Origin: Hedera helix
Taxonomy: Eukaryota > Streptophyta > Magnoliopsida > Apiales > Araliaceae
Assembly: GCA_947179155.2 (NCBI GenBank)
Contig: OX359287.1
Span: 1,088,501-1,152,500 of the forward strand
Reading direction: 5' to 3'
DNA: 64,000 bases
A program made the position numbers and the translations under genes. Below are positions 25,014-35,869 of this stretch, in pieces; the first letter of the stretch is position 1; each line of letters begins with the position of its first letter. The notes under the pieces were generated by a model. The model saw nothing but the letters and a program-made list of their open reading frames with translations, made no database searches and was not told the origin of the DNA.

Positions 25014-25104
25014 TTCCCAGGGCAGCATCCCCTGCCCATAAATACACAGAAGCGCTTTTCTACTAGTATTTATTTTTCGCTCTTTTTACCACAATAAATT
25101 TTGA

Positions 25105-25164
<60 letters not shown>
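25105..25164. repeat. (TA)n microsatellite
   Basis: About 29 uninterrupted TA units, roughly 770 bp upstream of the GPAT9 start codon. Confidence 0.95.
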
Positions 25165-25167
<3 letters not shown>

Positions 25168-26075
25168 CAAAATGCACTTTTTTTGACATTCTAATTATCT
25201 TAAAATAAACATTGCTTTTCTATAATAACTTAATATTATATCTTTTATTCCATAAATATTATGGGTGATGGAGGAGCAATAATGTGAACTTGTGAAGTAA
25301 ATAACGTTGTGCGTATTAGGATTTGGTTCGATTACAAAATAAAATTGTATAATTCAATTAATATTATAAAAATAATTATAATCGTAGTTAACTAAATTAT
25401 TTGATTATTAACGATTTCGGTTAATATTTTATAATTATAATTATTCTTTTATTAATATACTATTTAAATAAAATAAAAAAAGAAAAAACTAATTAATAAC
25501 AAATGAGTTTAAAATTTTTAAATACAATTATTATCCACAGTTAATATCGTTATTAAGGCACCTATGAAATTATTAAAATTTGAAAACCCCATTGTCAATG
25601 ATAAGTCATACCTACCTACCAAAAGACCTATCCTTCCTTCCCTAGTGGTTTCACCAACAAACGTTAGTTTTTAGCCATATATAAAAATAATAACATATAC
25701 ACACGAGGACAGTTCGAACAAAATGATAAAATAATTACTTATAAAATTTTGAAGGTATAAAATCTTGAGATTTGATAAAATTAAAATTGTAAAAATTGTG
25801 CTCAATTTACCAAAAAAATAAAAATATTGTTGTATATCGAAGGTCAAATGTTATATGGAGTAATCAATTTTCAAGTCATATTTTTGTAAGTATTAATGTA
25901 AAATAACACAATATATTTCAAGTCTATTATTAAAATTACATTATCATGCTATTATTGTAACAAAACAATCAATACATTTATAAATAAGTAAAAAGTAGAA
26001 ATAAGTCCTTCAACTTTATAAATATCATATTTCATTTAAGGGTAATACTATTTTCACGTGAGTTTTTGATATTTT
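25165..26075. other. AT-rich intergenic DNA, nothing recognised
   Basis: No protein-like open frame, terminal repeat or RNA gene was seen in this 0.9-kb stretch before the LARD-like element. Confidence 0.6.
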
Positions 26076-26080
26076 TACAT

Positions 26081-26559
26081 TGTTAGGGTGTAAATATTTG
26101 GACAGTGACTCATCATTTAAAAATCTGATAAAACAAGGACAGGTAGAGGGATAAGGACAATTCACTTTATGAGATTTTGGACGGTGAGATAATACCAAGA
26201 AATATCTTCACATTAGTTCATTATTATTAGCAGGGTGAGCAGGCAACAACATGGGGGAAGAGGATTATTATCTAAAAGGACACTACACATCACATAGAAG
26301 AAGAGAAAAAGTATATTATCTTATTCATTACAATAAATATTAGATCGAAATACTCCATCTTAGTCAGATTTCGGCACGCACCGATATATACAGAGTTATA
26401 GTAATATACAACGTGAACAATAAGCACCATTTATACACGTCGGTAAACATCGAAGGGTAGTGATATATACCATGTCATGTTTTGGGTTTTTCATTGATGA
26501 CGCGTTTTGGGCTAGCTGCCCTGATGATTTCGGCCAACGTCCAAAATTTGACATCAACA
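26081..26559 (+). repeat. Left LTR of the LARD-like element
   Basis: This 479-bp copy matches the right LTR throughout, except that it lacks about 170 bp present there between ATACACCA and CATGTTTTGGG. This looks like a deletion at a short CCATG/CATG homology. Confidence 0.82.
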
Positions 26560-26859
26560 TTTGCGCTAGAAGGAGGGCTTGAGATGTTTGATTCAAATCA
26601 CCATATCATTCCTGTGGCGGGGAGATGTGTTTCTGACATGGATGAAGAAATTACATCTGAAAAGCTAAGTTATTTCCATTTATTAAATATTATAATATTT
26701 GTATGTTTATTACATGTATGCTTATTTAATTTAAACATTAATCTACAATTTTGGTCTTCTTTCTCTCTCCTAGTCGGATTGAGTTGGTGGATGAACGGCT
26801 TGGTCCGACGGCTGGGTTAATGCTCGATGGGTGGAGTTTGGTGGCTTGGGTTGGTCTCT

Positions 26860-28235
26860 GTTTTCTCTCCTTAAACGGACTTAACTGGTGAAGAAACCGC
26901 TTGGTCTGGTGTTGGCGGTCTGGCATTTTCGAGGACGGTGGAGCTCGATAGCAATAACTCAACACTAGGTCGGCTAGATGGTGCAGCTCGGTGGTTGGGG
27001 ATCGGCAGTTTGGGTTCGATCGATGGGTTGGGTGGCTCCATGGTTGGCTCGGTGGACTGGTAGTGCACGATCCTTGGCCGTTTGAGTCCCAGATGTAGCT
27101 CGACCTTGGCTGTCCAGTAGTGCTCGAAAGCTTAGATCGATGATCGGCGGGGAGGGTGGAGCTCAGTGTTGAGGGTGGTTGGCAACTCAGGCCTGAGGTC
27201 GGTGATTTGGGGTTCGTGGTTGGCAAGATGGTGGTCGAGGTTAGCGAGGATAACAGCAGATCTTCAATTCGGGGTTGGCTCAGCAGTGACCAAGAAGTGC
27301 GGTGGCAGCTCAATTTTTAGGTGGCTTGGTAGTTCGTAAGATCAGCCGTCCAGATTTGCAGCTCGACAGTTATATACTAGCTCAGCAGTGTCGGTCGGGT
27401 GGGCAGTTGAGTGGTTGGAGGTCTGGGTTCGGTGCTTGGGGAGCTTTTTACTCGGTGTTTGGGGTAGCGCCTGCCCTGAGGGGTTGTAGCTCGGTTGTAG
27501 TGGGGCCCGTCAACAATAAGGTAGTTTGGCAGTCAATTCATGGTCAAGTTCGATGCCTTGGTGCAATTCGGCAGTTTGGGCTTGGTGGTACTCGGCAATG
27601 ACTCGGTAGTTGGTGCTTGGTGGGGGGAGCTCAGCAATGACCCCTCTTCGGTAGCGGCTCGGTGGCTGGAGTAGCTCGGTGACCGGGTGTGGCTCGGACA
27701 TTTGGGTCAGGCTCGGTAGTGGGGGTTCTGGGCGATGCCTTGGTGTAGTTTGGCAGTTTAGGCTTAATGGTGCTCGACAGTGACTTGGTGGTTAGTGCCT
27801 AGTGGGGGGAGTTCGGCGGTGACCCCTCCTCGGTAGTGGCTAGAGTAGCTCGACGATTGGGTGTGGCTCGGTGGTTGGTGCCTGGTGGGGGGAGCTCGGC
27901 GGTGACTCCTCCTCGGCAGCGACTCAGTGGTTGGAATAGCTCGGCGACTGAGTGTGGCTTGGATGTTTGGGTCTGGCTCGGTAGTGGGGGTTCTGGGTGA
28001 CGCCTTGGTGCAGTTCGACAGTTTGGGCTTGGTAGTGCTCGGCAGTGACTTGGTGGTTGGTGCCTGGTGGGGGGAGCTCGGCGGTGACCCCTCCTCGGCA
28101 GCGGCTCGGTGGCTGGAGCGACTGGGTGTGGTTTGGACGTTTGGGTCTTGGGTCTAGGGTCTAGCTCTACAGTGGGGGTTCTGGGCAGTGCTCGGTCGTA
28201 CCTCTGTGGCTTAGCGGTGTCTCGGGAGGAGCTCA
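26860..28235 (+). repeat. Tandem array A (AGCTCGG/GGTGGTTGG type)
   Basis: A degenerate unit of about 25-30 bp built from GCTCGG(T/C)GGTTGGTG is arranged in larger blocks of about 185-195 bp, marked by the recurring GGGGGGAGCTCGGCGGTGAC at about 27624, 27804, 27886 and 28072. It is G-rich on the plus strand and much less AT-rich than its surroundings. Open frames across it (Ser/Pro-rich on the minus strand) are repeat artefacts. Confidence 0.85.
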
Positions 28236-28539
28236 GGTAGCTGCTAAACGAGTCTTGGCTGGGAAAAGGTGGAAGGGGCAGGTAGAGAGTGGGGCAGAAG
28301 AAGTAGAAAGAAGAAAGAAAAAAGAAATATAGAGACAGAAAAAATGAGGAGAAAGAGAGAATTAAAAAAAAGAAGAGAAAGTTGGCAGGTGAGAGGGAAG
28401 AGATGAGAGAGAGAAAATGTGATTGGGCGGGTGGTGAGAAGAGAGGTAAAGAAAGAAGGATAAAAGAAAAGGTGGAGTGAGAAAAAGTTGGGAAAATAAA
28501 AAAATGTGTAAGTAAGCAGATTTATGCCAGTGGGTGTAG

Positions 28540-28725
28540 CTTAGCGGAGTTAATGAACTCTTTTATATTACTCTCTTATTATAAATTTTTTAGAATAGGA
28601 GAGTGGAGGTTTATATGTTAGGGTTTAAATATTTGGAGTGATGATTTATATGTAAATATCTGATAAAGCAAGACTAAGTGAAGAGATAAAGAGCAGACTC
28701 ATTGCAAAATAAAGGGACAAAACAG
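28540..28725 (+). repeat. Internal copy of the polypurine tract and LTR start
   Basis: TTATATTACTCTCTTATTAT followed by GGAGAGTGGAGG and then TGTTAGGGTTTAAATATTTGG matches the junction at 31140-31290 (internal end, polypurine tract, LTR start) and the left LTR start. Similarity fades after about 110 bp of LTR. The element thus holds three LTR starts, as would follow from recombination between two related copies. Confidence 0.75.
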
Positions 28726-29639
28726 AAACTTCATTTTTAGATTTTTCGTAGTAGGGGTGCAATGGCAGTTGCAGAGTAGGAGGAAAAATTTTGGCGAAGG
28801 CACGACCAAAAATTAGATGCAACACGATAGTGTGTGGCAACATTGGGAAAGAAAGCAGAATTACAAGGAAAATAAGGAAGCAATTTTCAGTTTCATACCA
28901 GTACAATAGTTTCATGGCAGTGGCACTTGTGTAGAATAACAGTGGCACAAATATGAAATATCTTTATGGAGGCATTGCATAGTAGGATGCAACAGTGCAA
29001 AACCAGTGGTGCAGTGGTGGTACAAGCAATAGGGTGGCTCATTATCATGTGGAGTATAATCACAATCTAAGCAATCAAAACCCAATAGGACAGTCAATCA
29101 TTTCAAGTGGCGGGGTCACAACATTTTTATCAGAACTTACTATTGAAGCATTGATCGGAGTATGGCGAAACATGAAGATATAAAGTGGTTTCTCTCTCTC
29201 TCTCTCGAAGATATAATGTGGTCTCTCTTGAAGATGCAAGGGTGGACAACAGCCCCGCCTAGGGGTCGGTAGCGCTATATCGGTGATATAAGGATGATGG
29301 GAGATATAAGGAAACCCAGTCTTCGAATCGACACAATGAAATCAGGTTGGACAATATACATTCATTTATGCATACATTCATTAATGCATACATACATGTG
29401 GTACGAGGATGGATGTCTGACATGATGATATAAGCTGACATCTCTTTCAAACTACATATCTATCTCACATTATATTATGACGTTATAAGGTCAGATGCCA
29501 TTATAAGGTTGGGCCAACCTCCCTTATTTTCCTCGGGGTACGAAAACGCTGTTTTGAAGATATGGCAGGCCTCTGTATTTCGGTCTGGCTGGGGGGCAGT
29601 AATGGCCATCATTCTTAATTTTCTAACTGGACATGTTGG

Positions 29640-30010
29640 TCCTGATATTGCAGCTAATCAATACTAGCCTCAGGGTTATATGAGACATCAGAGACATATC
29701 AGTCCTGGTAAAGGAGATAATTAATACCAGTTTTAGGGTTATATGAGACAACATGACTGGGATAGTCAAGGCGAAACAAGGGGTCCACACTAGTCTCAGG
29801 GTTATATGAGACAACATGACCAGGACGGTTAAAACGATACAAAGGGTCCACACCAGTCTCAGGATTATAAGAGGCATAATGGACAGGTCGGTCATGATAA
29901 GGCAGATAACAATACCAGCCTCAGGGTTATATGAGGCATTATGGATGTGTCGGTCGTGATATTGTAGATAATCAATACTAGTCTCAAGGTCATATGGGAC
30001 ATCTTAGATG
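29640..30010 (+). repeat. Tandem array C (CAGGGTTATATGAGACA type)
   Basis: Units of about 65-75 bp carry CTCAGGGTTATATGAGACAT and a GG(T/A)CGGT(C/T) motif. They repeat about six times with point changes. Non-coding. Confidence 0.8.
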
Positions 30011-30079
30011 GGTCGATTAGGATAAGTTTTATGGTTGGCCAGTTTTAGGGTTGGCCAGTCTTGGCCTCGGTGGTTTGGC

Positions 30080-30880
30080 TTTGGCCTCTGCCTTGGCAGT
30101 TTTGTGGTTCAACCAATTTGTGTTCGATCGGCTTCAGTTTGGTTCTGCCAAGTTTGTGTTCGATCGACTTTAGTTTAGTTCGATCAGTTTGGGTTCGATC
30201 GGCTTTGGTTTGGCTAGATCAGTTTGGGTTCGATCGACTTCAGTTTGGCTTGATCAGTTTGGGTTCGATCAGTTTAACTCGATCAGTTTGGGTTCGATCG
30301 GTATGGTTCGTCTGGTTTGGGTCCGGGTAGCTTTAGTTTGGTTCGGCCAAATTTGTGTTCGATCGGTTTCAGTTTAGTTCGATCAGTTTGGGTTCGATCG
30401 ACTTCGGTTTGGTTCGATGAGTTTGGGTTCGTCTGGTTTGGGACCGGGCAACTTAAGTTTGGTTCGGCCAAATTTATGTTCGATCGGCTTCAGTTTAGTT
30501 CGGTTAGTCTGGGTTCAAACGACTTTGGTTTGGCTTGATAAGTTTGGGTTCGATCGGCTTCGGTTTGGTTCGATCAGTTTGGATTCAATCAGTGTGGTTC
30601 GTCCGGTTTGGGTCCGGGCAACTTCAGTTTGGTTCGGCCAAATTTGTGTTCGATCGTCTTCAGTTTAGTTCCGTCAGTTTGGGTTCGATCGGCTTTAGTT
30701 TGGTTCGATCAGTTTGGGTTCGATCAGTGTGGTTCGTTCGGTTTGGGTCCAGGTAGCTTCAATATGGTTCGGTCAAATTTGTGTTCGATCGACTTCAGTT
30801 TAGTTCGGTCAGTTTAGGTTCGAATGACTTTGGTTTAGCTCGGTTAGTTTTGGTTCAATCGCTATGGTTTGCCCAGTTTG
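30080..30880 (+). repeat. Tandem array B (GTTCGATCAGTTTGG type)
   Basis: Units of about 34-36 bp (GTTTGGTTCGATCAGTTTGG) lie in larger blocks of about 125-170 bp, each marked by TTTGGGTCCGGGCAACTT-like text at about 30310, 30434, 30604 and 30738. All three plus frames stay open, giving apparent Phe/Gly/Ser/Leu/Val-rich peptides. This is a by-product of the periodicity. Confidence 0.88.
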
Positions 30881-31187
30881 GGTTTTGTTAATTCAATTTG
30901 TTTGAGTTCGACGGTCTGGTGGGGTCGTCAATGTGTATGATGGGTTCGGTGTCATCAATAAAGAATTCAGTTCAGTTGTTTGAGTTCAACAATTTGGGTC
31001 GAGTCAACAATTTTTAAGTGGTTCGGCAGTTTTGGTTTACTAGTTTGGTTCGGCTAGGCAGGTTCACTTCACAGTTTATTCAGCAGGTTCAGAAATTTGT
31101 GTGGTTGGATTGTCAGTTGATGGGTATGACGAACTTTTTGTATTACTCTCTTATTATAAGTTTTTATAACAGAAGAGTGGGGGGCAA

Positions 31188-31839
31188 TGTTGGGGTGTAA
31201 ATTTTTGGACAGTGACTCATCATTTAAATATCTGATAAAGCAAGGCTAGGTGGAGGGATAAGGACAATTCACTTTATGAGATTTTGGGCGGTGGGGGTAT
31301 TATCAAGAAATATCTTCACATTAGTTAATTATTATTAGTAGAGTGAGCAGGCAAAAACATGGGGGAAGAGGATTATTATCTAAAATGACATTACACATCA
31401 TAGAGAAGAGGAGAGAAAATATGCCATCTTCTCCATTACACCAAATATTAGACTAGAATACTCTATCTTGGTCAGATTCCGGCACACACCGATATACATA
31501 GAGTTATAATAATATACAACGTGAACAACAAACACCATTTATACATGTCGGTAAACATCGAAGGGTAGTGATATACACCACGTGTATGAAAAAATATTAT
31601 TGTGTCTCGTTACAAATCATTATGTTGTAACACTTTCAATATCTTTCTAGTGGATTTCTAGCATATCACCCGTGGTTTTTCCTGTATTGGGTTTTCACGT
31701 AAATTATTGTGTTATTATTTTCAGTATTTACTTGATCAAACATCTTTCATTTCAGCATGTTTTGGGCTCTTCATTGATGACGCGTTTTGGGCTAACCGTC
31801 CCGGTGATTTCGGCCCACGTCCAAAATTTAACTTCAACA
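31188..31839 (+). repeat. Right LTR of the LARD-like element
   Basis: This 652-bp copy starts TGTTGGGGTGTAAAT right after the purine tract and ends AACTTCAACA. It is the longer and probably more complete version of the LTR. Confidence 0.82.
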
Positions 31840-31844
31840 CACAT

Positions 31845-32578
31845 AAAGGTGTGACTTAATTTATTTTCATATAAAAAAATATCATGTGAAATATCACTTC
31901 CGTTCTCTTAATCCCTTGGTTCAGCTCAACTCATGTTGGTCGGTTGAAAAACACAAAATCCAAAAGAAAATCCAGGAATATAATGTAAATAATCTAGTTA
32001 CGAGGAACAAATAGTCAAATTCTGCAGTAGGCATTTCATTGTTATCATAGCCTAAAACGTTACTACTACTATTACCAAGTGTAACCATGGTTTAATATTG
32101 GCTGATTTACTGCTATGTCTATGTGAAGTACTTAGTAATTAAATAGTGTGAAGGGCACATATATGAACTTGTTTTGCTCATTTATTAAAAAAATTATTTT
32201 CTAATTAAATAACGTAAAGGGAAATCTCGAGGTAACCTATGCACTTTTATTGCAAGTAAATATATTGCGAGTAAATATATTAATTAATTTACTCATATAT
32301 TTATATTAATTAACATATTATATTATTGTATTTACTAGTAACTAGATATAAATTTACGCGTTGTAGCGGGATTATTCATTTTGTTAATAATAAAGTTATA
32401 CATACAATTAATAAATTAAAATATAATAAGAAGATGGTAGATTCTTGTGGAATTTCAAATTTTGGTAGCATGTTATATAGACTTGGGCAAAAGTTTTGCG
32501 CGCAAATACATATCGAAGTATAGAATTAATGTGATCACCAAACCTCAGGACATGGCATAATAGTCGCGCACATGTGTG

Positions 32579-32654
<76 letters not shown>

Positions 32655-32685
32655 CATGTATTAATTTTCTTGATAAAAAATGTTA
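31845..32685. other. AT-rich intergenic DNA with a terminal (TG)n(TA)n tract
   Basis: No gene is visible. A (TG)n run (32573-32587) passes into about 30 TA units (32589-32649) just before the solo LTR. Confidence 0.65.
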
Positions 32686-34256
32686 TAATGTGTAAGACCC
32701 CAAATTTTATGAAATATAAAATTAATTTTTCTTCATATATTTTTTCATGAAACAGTAAGTGGTTAAATTGACAAAAAATTGAAAGTTAAGGATATTATGT
32801 GCAAATTTTATTTTGTCGGACAATATTTGTTTTGTCGGGGAATATTCGGGCCGTACAACGGCGCCGAAATAACAAATTATTGGTGAACCCCACAACAGAA
32901 TATTTGTCGGATATAGAAAACGACAGAAGTAACCTTTTTATATAAAAATAGTCAACGGTGTTAACTGTTAAAATACCGGTGATAAAAGAATAGTAGCATA
33001 CGGTAATTTATGGTATTTTTCTGTAGCACACGGTATTGCACAGTGTCTCATATTATTGGTCTAATAATTGACACCGTAACTGTTGCGCATCATTTCATCA
33101 ATAATTATCATTGCATAATATTTTATGTTATCAATTCAATAATTGTTATTACACAGTATTTTGCATTATTGATTTAATAATTGTCATTACACTGTATTTC
33201 ATATCATTGATTCAATAATTGTTGGTGCACTGTAGTTTAAAATTATTGAACCTAATAATTGTCACTGTAGCAAATATACTGTAATTTATATTATTAAATT
33301 GATAATGATCTGTAACGTGTTTCTTGTATTATTGTTGAATTATTGTTGTAGCATTATTTTATTTTATATGTTGGACCCACAGGAAGAATAAATAAATAAA
33401 TAAATAAATTTTATAAATAAAAAAAATAATAATAAAAAATTAAATTAAATTAATTTTACTATTTGGAATAGTAAACATGTGGGCCCTCTGTGGGGGCCAC
33501 ATGAGGATTGAAATTTCAAATTTGTGCTGAAGGGTTGGCAGCCGACTGCGCTGCCACAATTGAAAATCAAGGCTGGCGTGCAACACTCCAGCAGTTCACC
33601 TACCGCGCACAGTGACTCCATTTCCCTATAAATAGCTTACTCAGCTGAATAGAAAAATCACACCTAAAACATAAAATTTTTCTATAAGAATTTTATGAGT
33701 TTTCTCTGAGAATAGTAAGGCTATTTTGAGTGTTTGAAAGCCAAAAGGAGTGCATGAATTTTTCAAGTAAGTCTTTTATTAAAGAGTAGTAATTTCATAA
33801 ATTCCTATTTTTCACGGTATTCACAAATCTTCCCTTAGAAGACTCTTCTTTGAGAAGATTCATTTTTAAAAGTTTTCTTTGGAAGATTTATTTTGGAATA
33901 TTATTTTAAAAACTATTTTATAGTAGTTATATTATACTACAAAAATTATGTTAAATATATATAATTATGATAGTTCAAATTATACGAGTTATCATACACT
34001 TTGAAATTTATATGTGGTAATTACTAATTTTATTATAAAAATATAGGTTGATCAACCTCATTTAAATCAATATCCAGTCACGTGTTAAGGTAAAGAATAC
34101 CATTCATTTCAAACTCTTAAATTTACTGTGGTAAAGAATATCATCTTCTTTCATATTCTATTATTTAAACTTACCACGGTAAGGGATTATCATTCTTTGA
34201 TTCTCGAAAATAATATCGTTTCTTTCTCGTGCCATTTATTTCCATGTATTAAATTG

Positions 34257-34445
34257 TGGGAATAACCTTACGGCGCGGATTACCGCCTGTTGGTGAATAA
34301 CCTTTTGTATTCATTCCTTATTAATATCTGAGAATAACCTTACGGCGCGGATTACCGCCTGTTTGGTGAATAACTCTTCGTATTCAAATTGATGGGAATA
34401 ACCTTACGGCGCGGATTACCGCCTGTTGGTGAATAACCCTTTTTA
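34257..34445 (+). repeat. Threefold repeat inside the solo LTR
   Basis: A unit of about 63 bp containing GAATAACCTTACGGCGCGGA and TTACCGCCTGTTGGTGAATA is present three times. It contains short inverted parts (GGTTATTC/GAATAACC and GGCG/CGCC). The reverse-oriented solo LTR keeps the same three units at about 58030-58235. Confidence 0.85.
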
Positions 34446-35049
34446 TTTGTCTCGTTTGAAAATAATTTGTCTATACGAATTATCACATAACACTTTTATT
34501 CCATATTCGTAAGTGATATCATTTTCCTTTATACTCATAATGGATACCATCTTTTTCATCTTCCATTATTCAAACTTACTATGGTAAGGGATATTAATTT
34601 TTTTCACCTTTTGTTAATTAAACCTGCTACGGTAAGGGATATTATTTTCTTTCATACACCTAAATCGAAACTTATTATGGAACTATTGCTTCTATAATTC
34701 CTGAAAATATTATATATTCCATAATAGTTGAACTTCATTATTTCAACTGAACCTTCCTATTTTCTGAACCTTTCTATTGAACTATAATCGTTATTCTGAA
34801 CTGTGGATCTTGAATATCATTTTTAAATTTCACTCCACATCATTTTGACAATTTGGACATTGTTTGAATCTGTACAAAGTAAACTTTTGATATTTATTGT
34901 TTATCCTATTTCTTCTGTTTATCATTTGTTATTTGTATTAATCATCAATAATCAAGTTGTTGTGAATATCTGTGGCCGGGGGCACAGATGTGATATAATT
35001 GTTGAACAGATGATAGGTTAAAGGCGATACATCTGTTCGGTGTCTTTTA

Positions 35050-35345
35050 TGGCACGTGGTGAATGTTCTCTTTGGCCCGTAGTGCAAAGATGAAATGTTG
35101 GTTGGTGTGATTATGACCAAAGGCTGAATCTGGCATAATCATGACCGTTGGTATTATATTGAAAGTTCTCTTTGGCCCGTAGTGCATAGATGAACTGTTG
35201 TTTGGTATGATTATGACCAAAGGTTGAATCTGGTATAATCATGACCGCTGATGCTATATTGAATATCTTTGGCTCGTAGTGCAAAGATGAACTGTTGATT
35301 TACATGATTATGACCAGGAACTGTGAATTTTATTATCATGACTAA
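35050..35345 (+). repeat. Threefold 100-bp repeat inside the solo LTR
   Basis: Units starting CTCTTTGGCCCGTAGTGCA and including GATTATGACCAAAGG repeat about every 100 bp. Equivalent text occurs in reverse in 57180-57370 and 55700-55870. Confidence 0.8.
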
Positions 35346-35869
35346 TGGTATTTCAGATGATAAAAGTTGATGATGTTTTTCCTAAAAAGAGAAGCGAGTG
35401 GACATTATAGTCTGCATTATTCTTCTAATAGATTGCTCATTCCGCTGCTATTATTGATCTGAACATTGTTCAAGAATTTAACTGCAGTTTTTGATATAAA
35501 CCTTGTAGTTTATTGTATTCTATCAAGAACTCAACTGTTGAAGGCTAATGATAATTTATTCGTCATTATCTTAGTCATGATATTTCTTACTGGGCTATTT
35601 GAGCTCACCCTTTCTTTTGTTCCATTGTTTTTCAACAGGAGATGAGAATGTAGCTGGGTCTAGCCGGGGAATGGAGTGAGAGTCCGAGGGATAGTTATTA
35701 TCGTCTTCACGTGTTGTAAAATAGTGTGATAATAATAGTGAAGACTTAGTTGTGTATTATTATACACTGTATTATTGAACGTTGTACTGCTTTGTAATAA
35801 TTTTGTTGTAGTCTTTTGACAATTCAAGTTTGGGCTGTGTGGGGCCAGATTTGGGGGTGTCACATAATG

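Larger units (their letters stand above)
26081..31839 (+). mobile_element. Non-autonomous LTR retrotransposon (LARD-like) packed with tandem repeats
   Basis: Direct repeats at 26081-26559 and 31188-31839 start TGTT(A/G)GGGTGTAAAT and end CAACA. The flanks are TACAT on the left and CACAT on the right, a 4/5 match to a target duplication. The left LTR is followed by a possible primer site, TTTGCGCTAGAAGG. A purine-rich GAAGAGTGGGGGGCAA precedes the right LTR. The 4.6-kb interior has no gag or pol. It consists of three tandem-repeat arrays plus a second internal copy of the polypurine/LTR junction at about 28540-28725. It must depend on proteins from another element. Orientation is set by the primer-site and polypurine positions. 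Confidence 0.8.
32691..35864 (+). mobile_element. Solo LTR (3174 bp) of a chromovirus-type family, plus orientation
   Basis: It begins TGTAAGACCCCAAATTTTATG and ends GGGGGTGTCACA. The 5-bp sequence TAATG flanks it on both sides (32686-32690, 35865-35869). No internal region or second LTR is present. The reverse complement of 56655-59710 is the same family: same ends, same internal landmarks and the same repeats. A mid-LTR leader ('cctataaatagcttactcagctg' region near 33628) has a TATAAATA box, probably the element's promoter. The family is probably that of the chromovirus pol remnant at 56450-62255. Confidence 0.88.

Noticed and set aside
26738..28157. Ser/Pro-rich and Gly/Trp/Val-rich open frames
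   Set aside because: They follow the repeat period of array A in the LARD-like element and have no start context or domain.
29640..30010. Regularly spaced repeats that might suggest a CRISPR array
   Set aside because: Spacers are not unique, units diverge as in a minisatellite, and the context is a plant retroelement.
30061..30817. Overlapping frames of FGSISLGSIGF-like peptides, reminiscent of a repeat protein
   Set aside because: All plus frames are open at once because the tandem unit lacks stops; no unique protein is supported.
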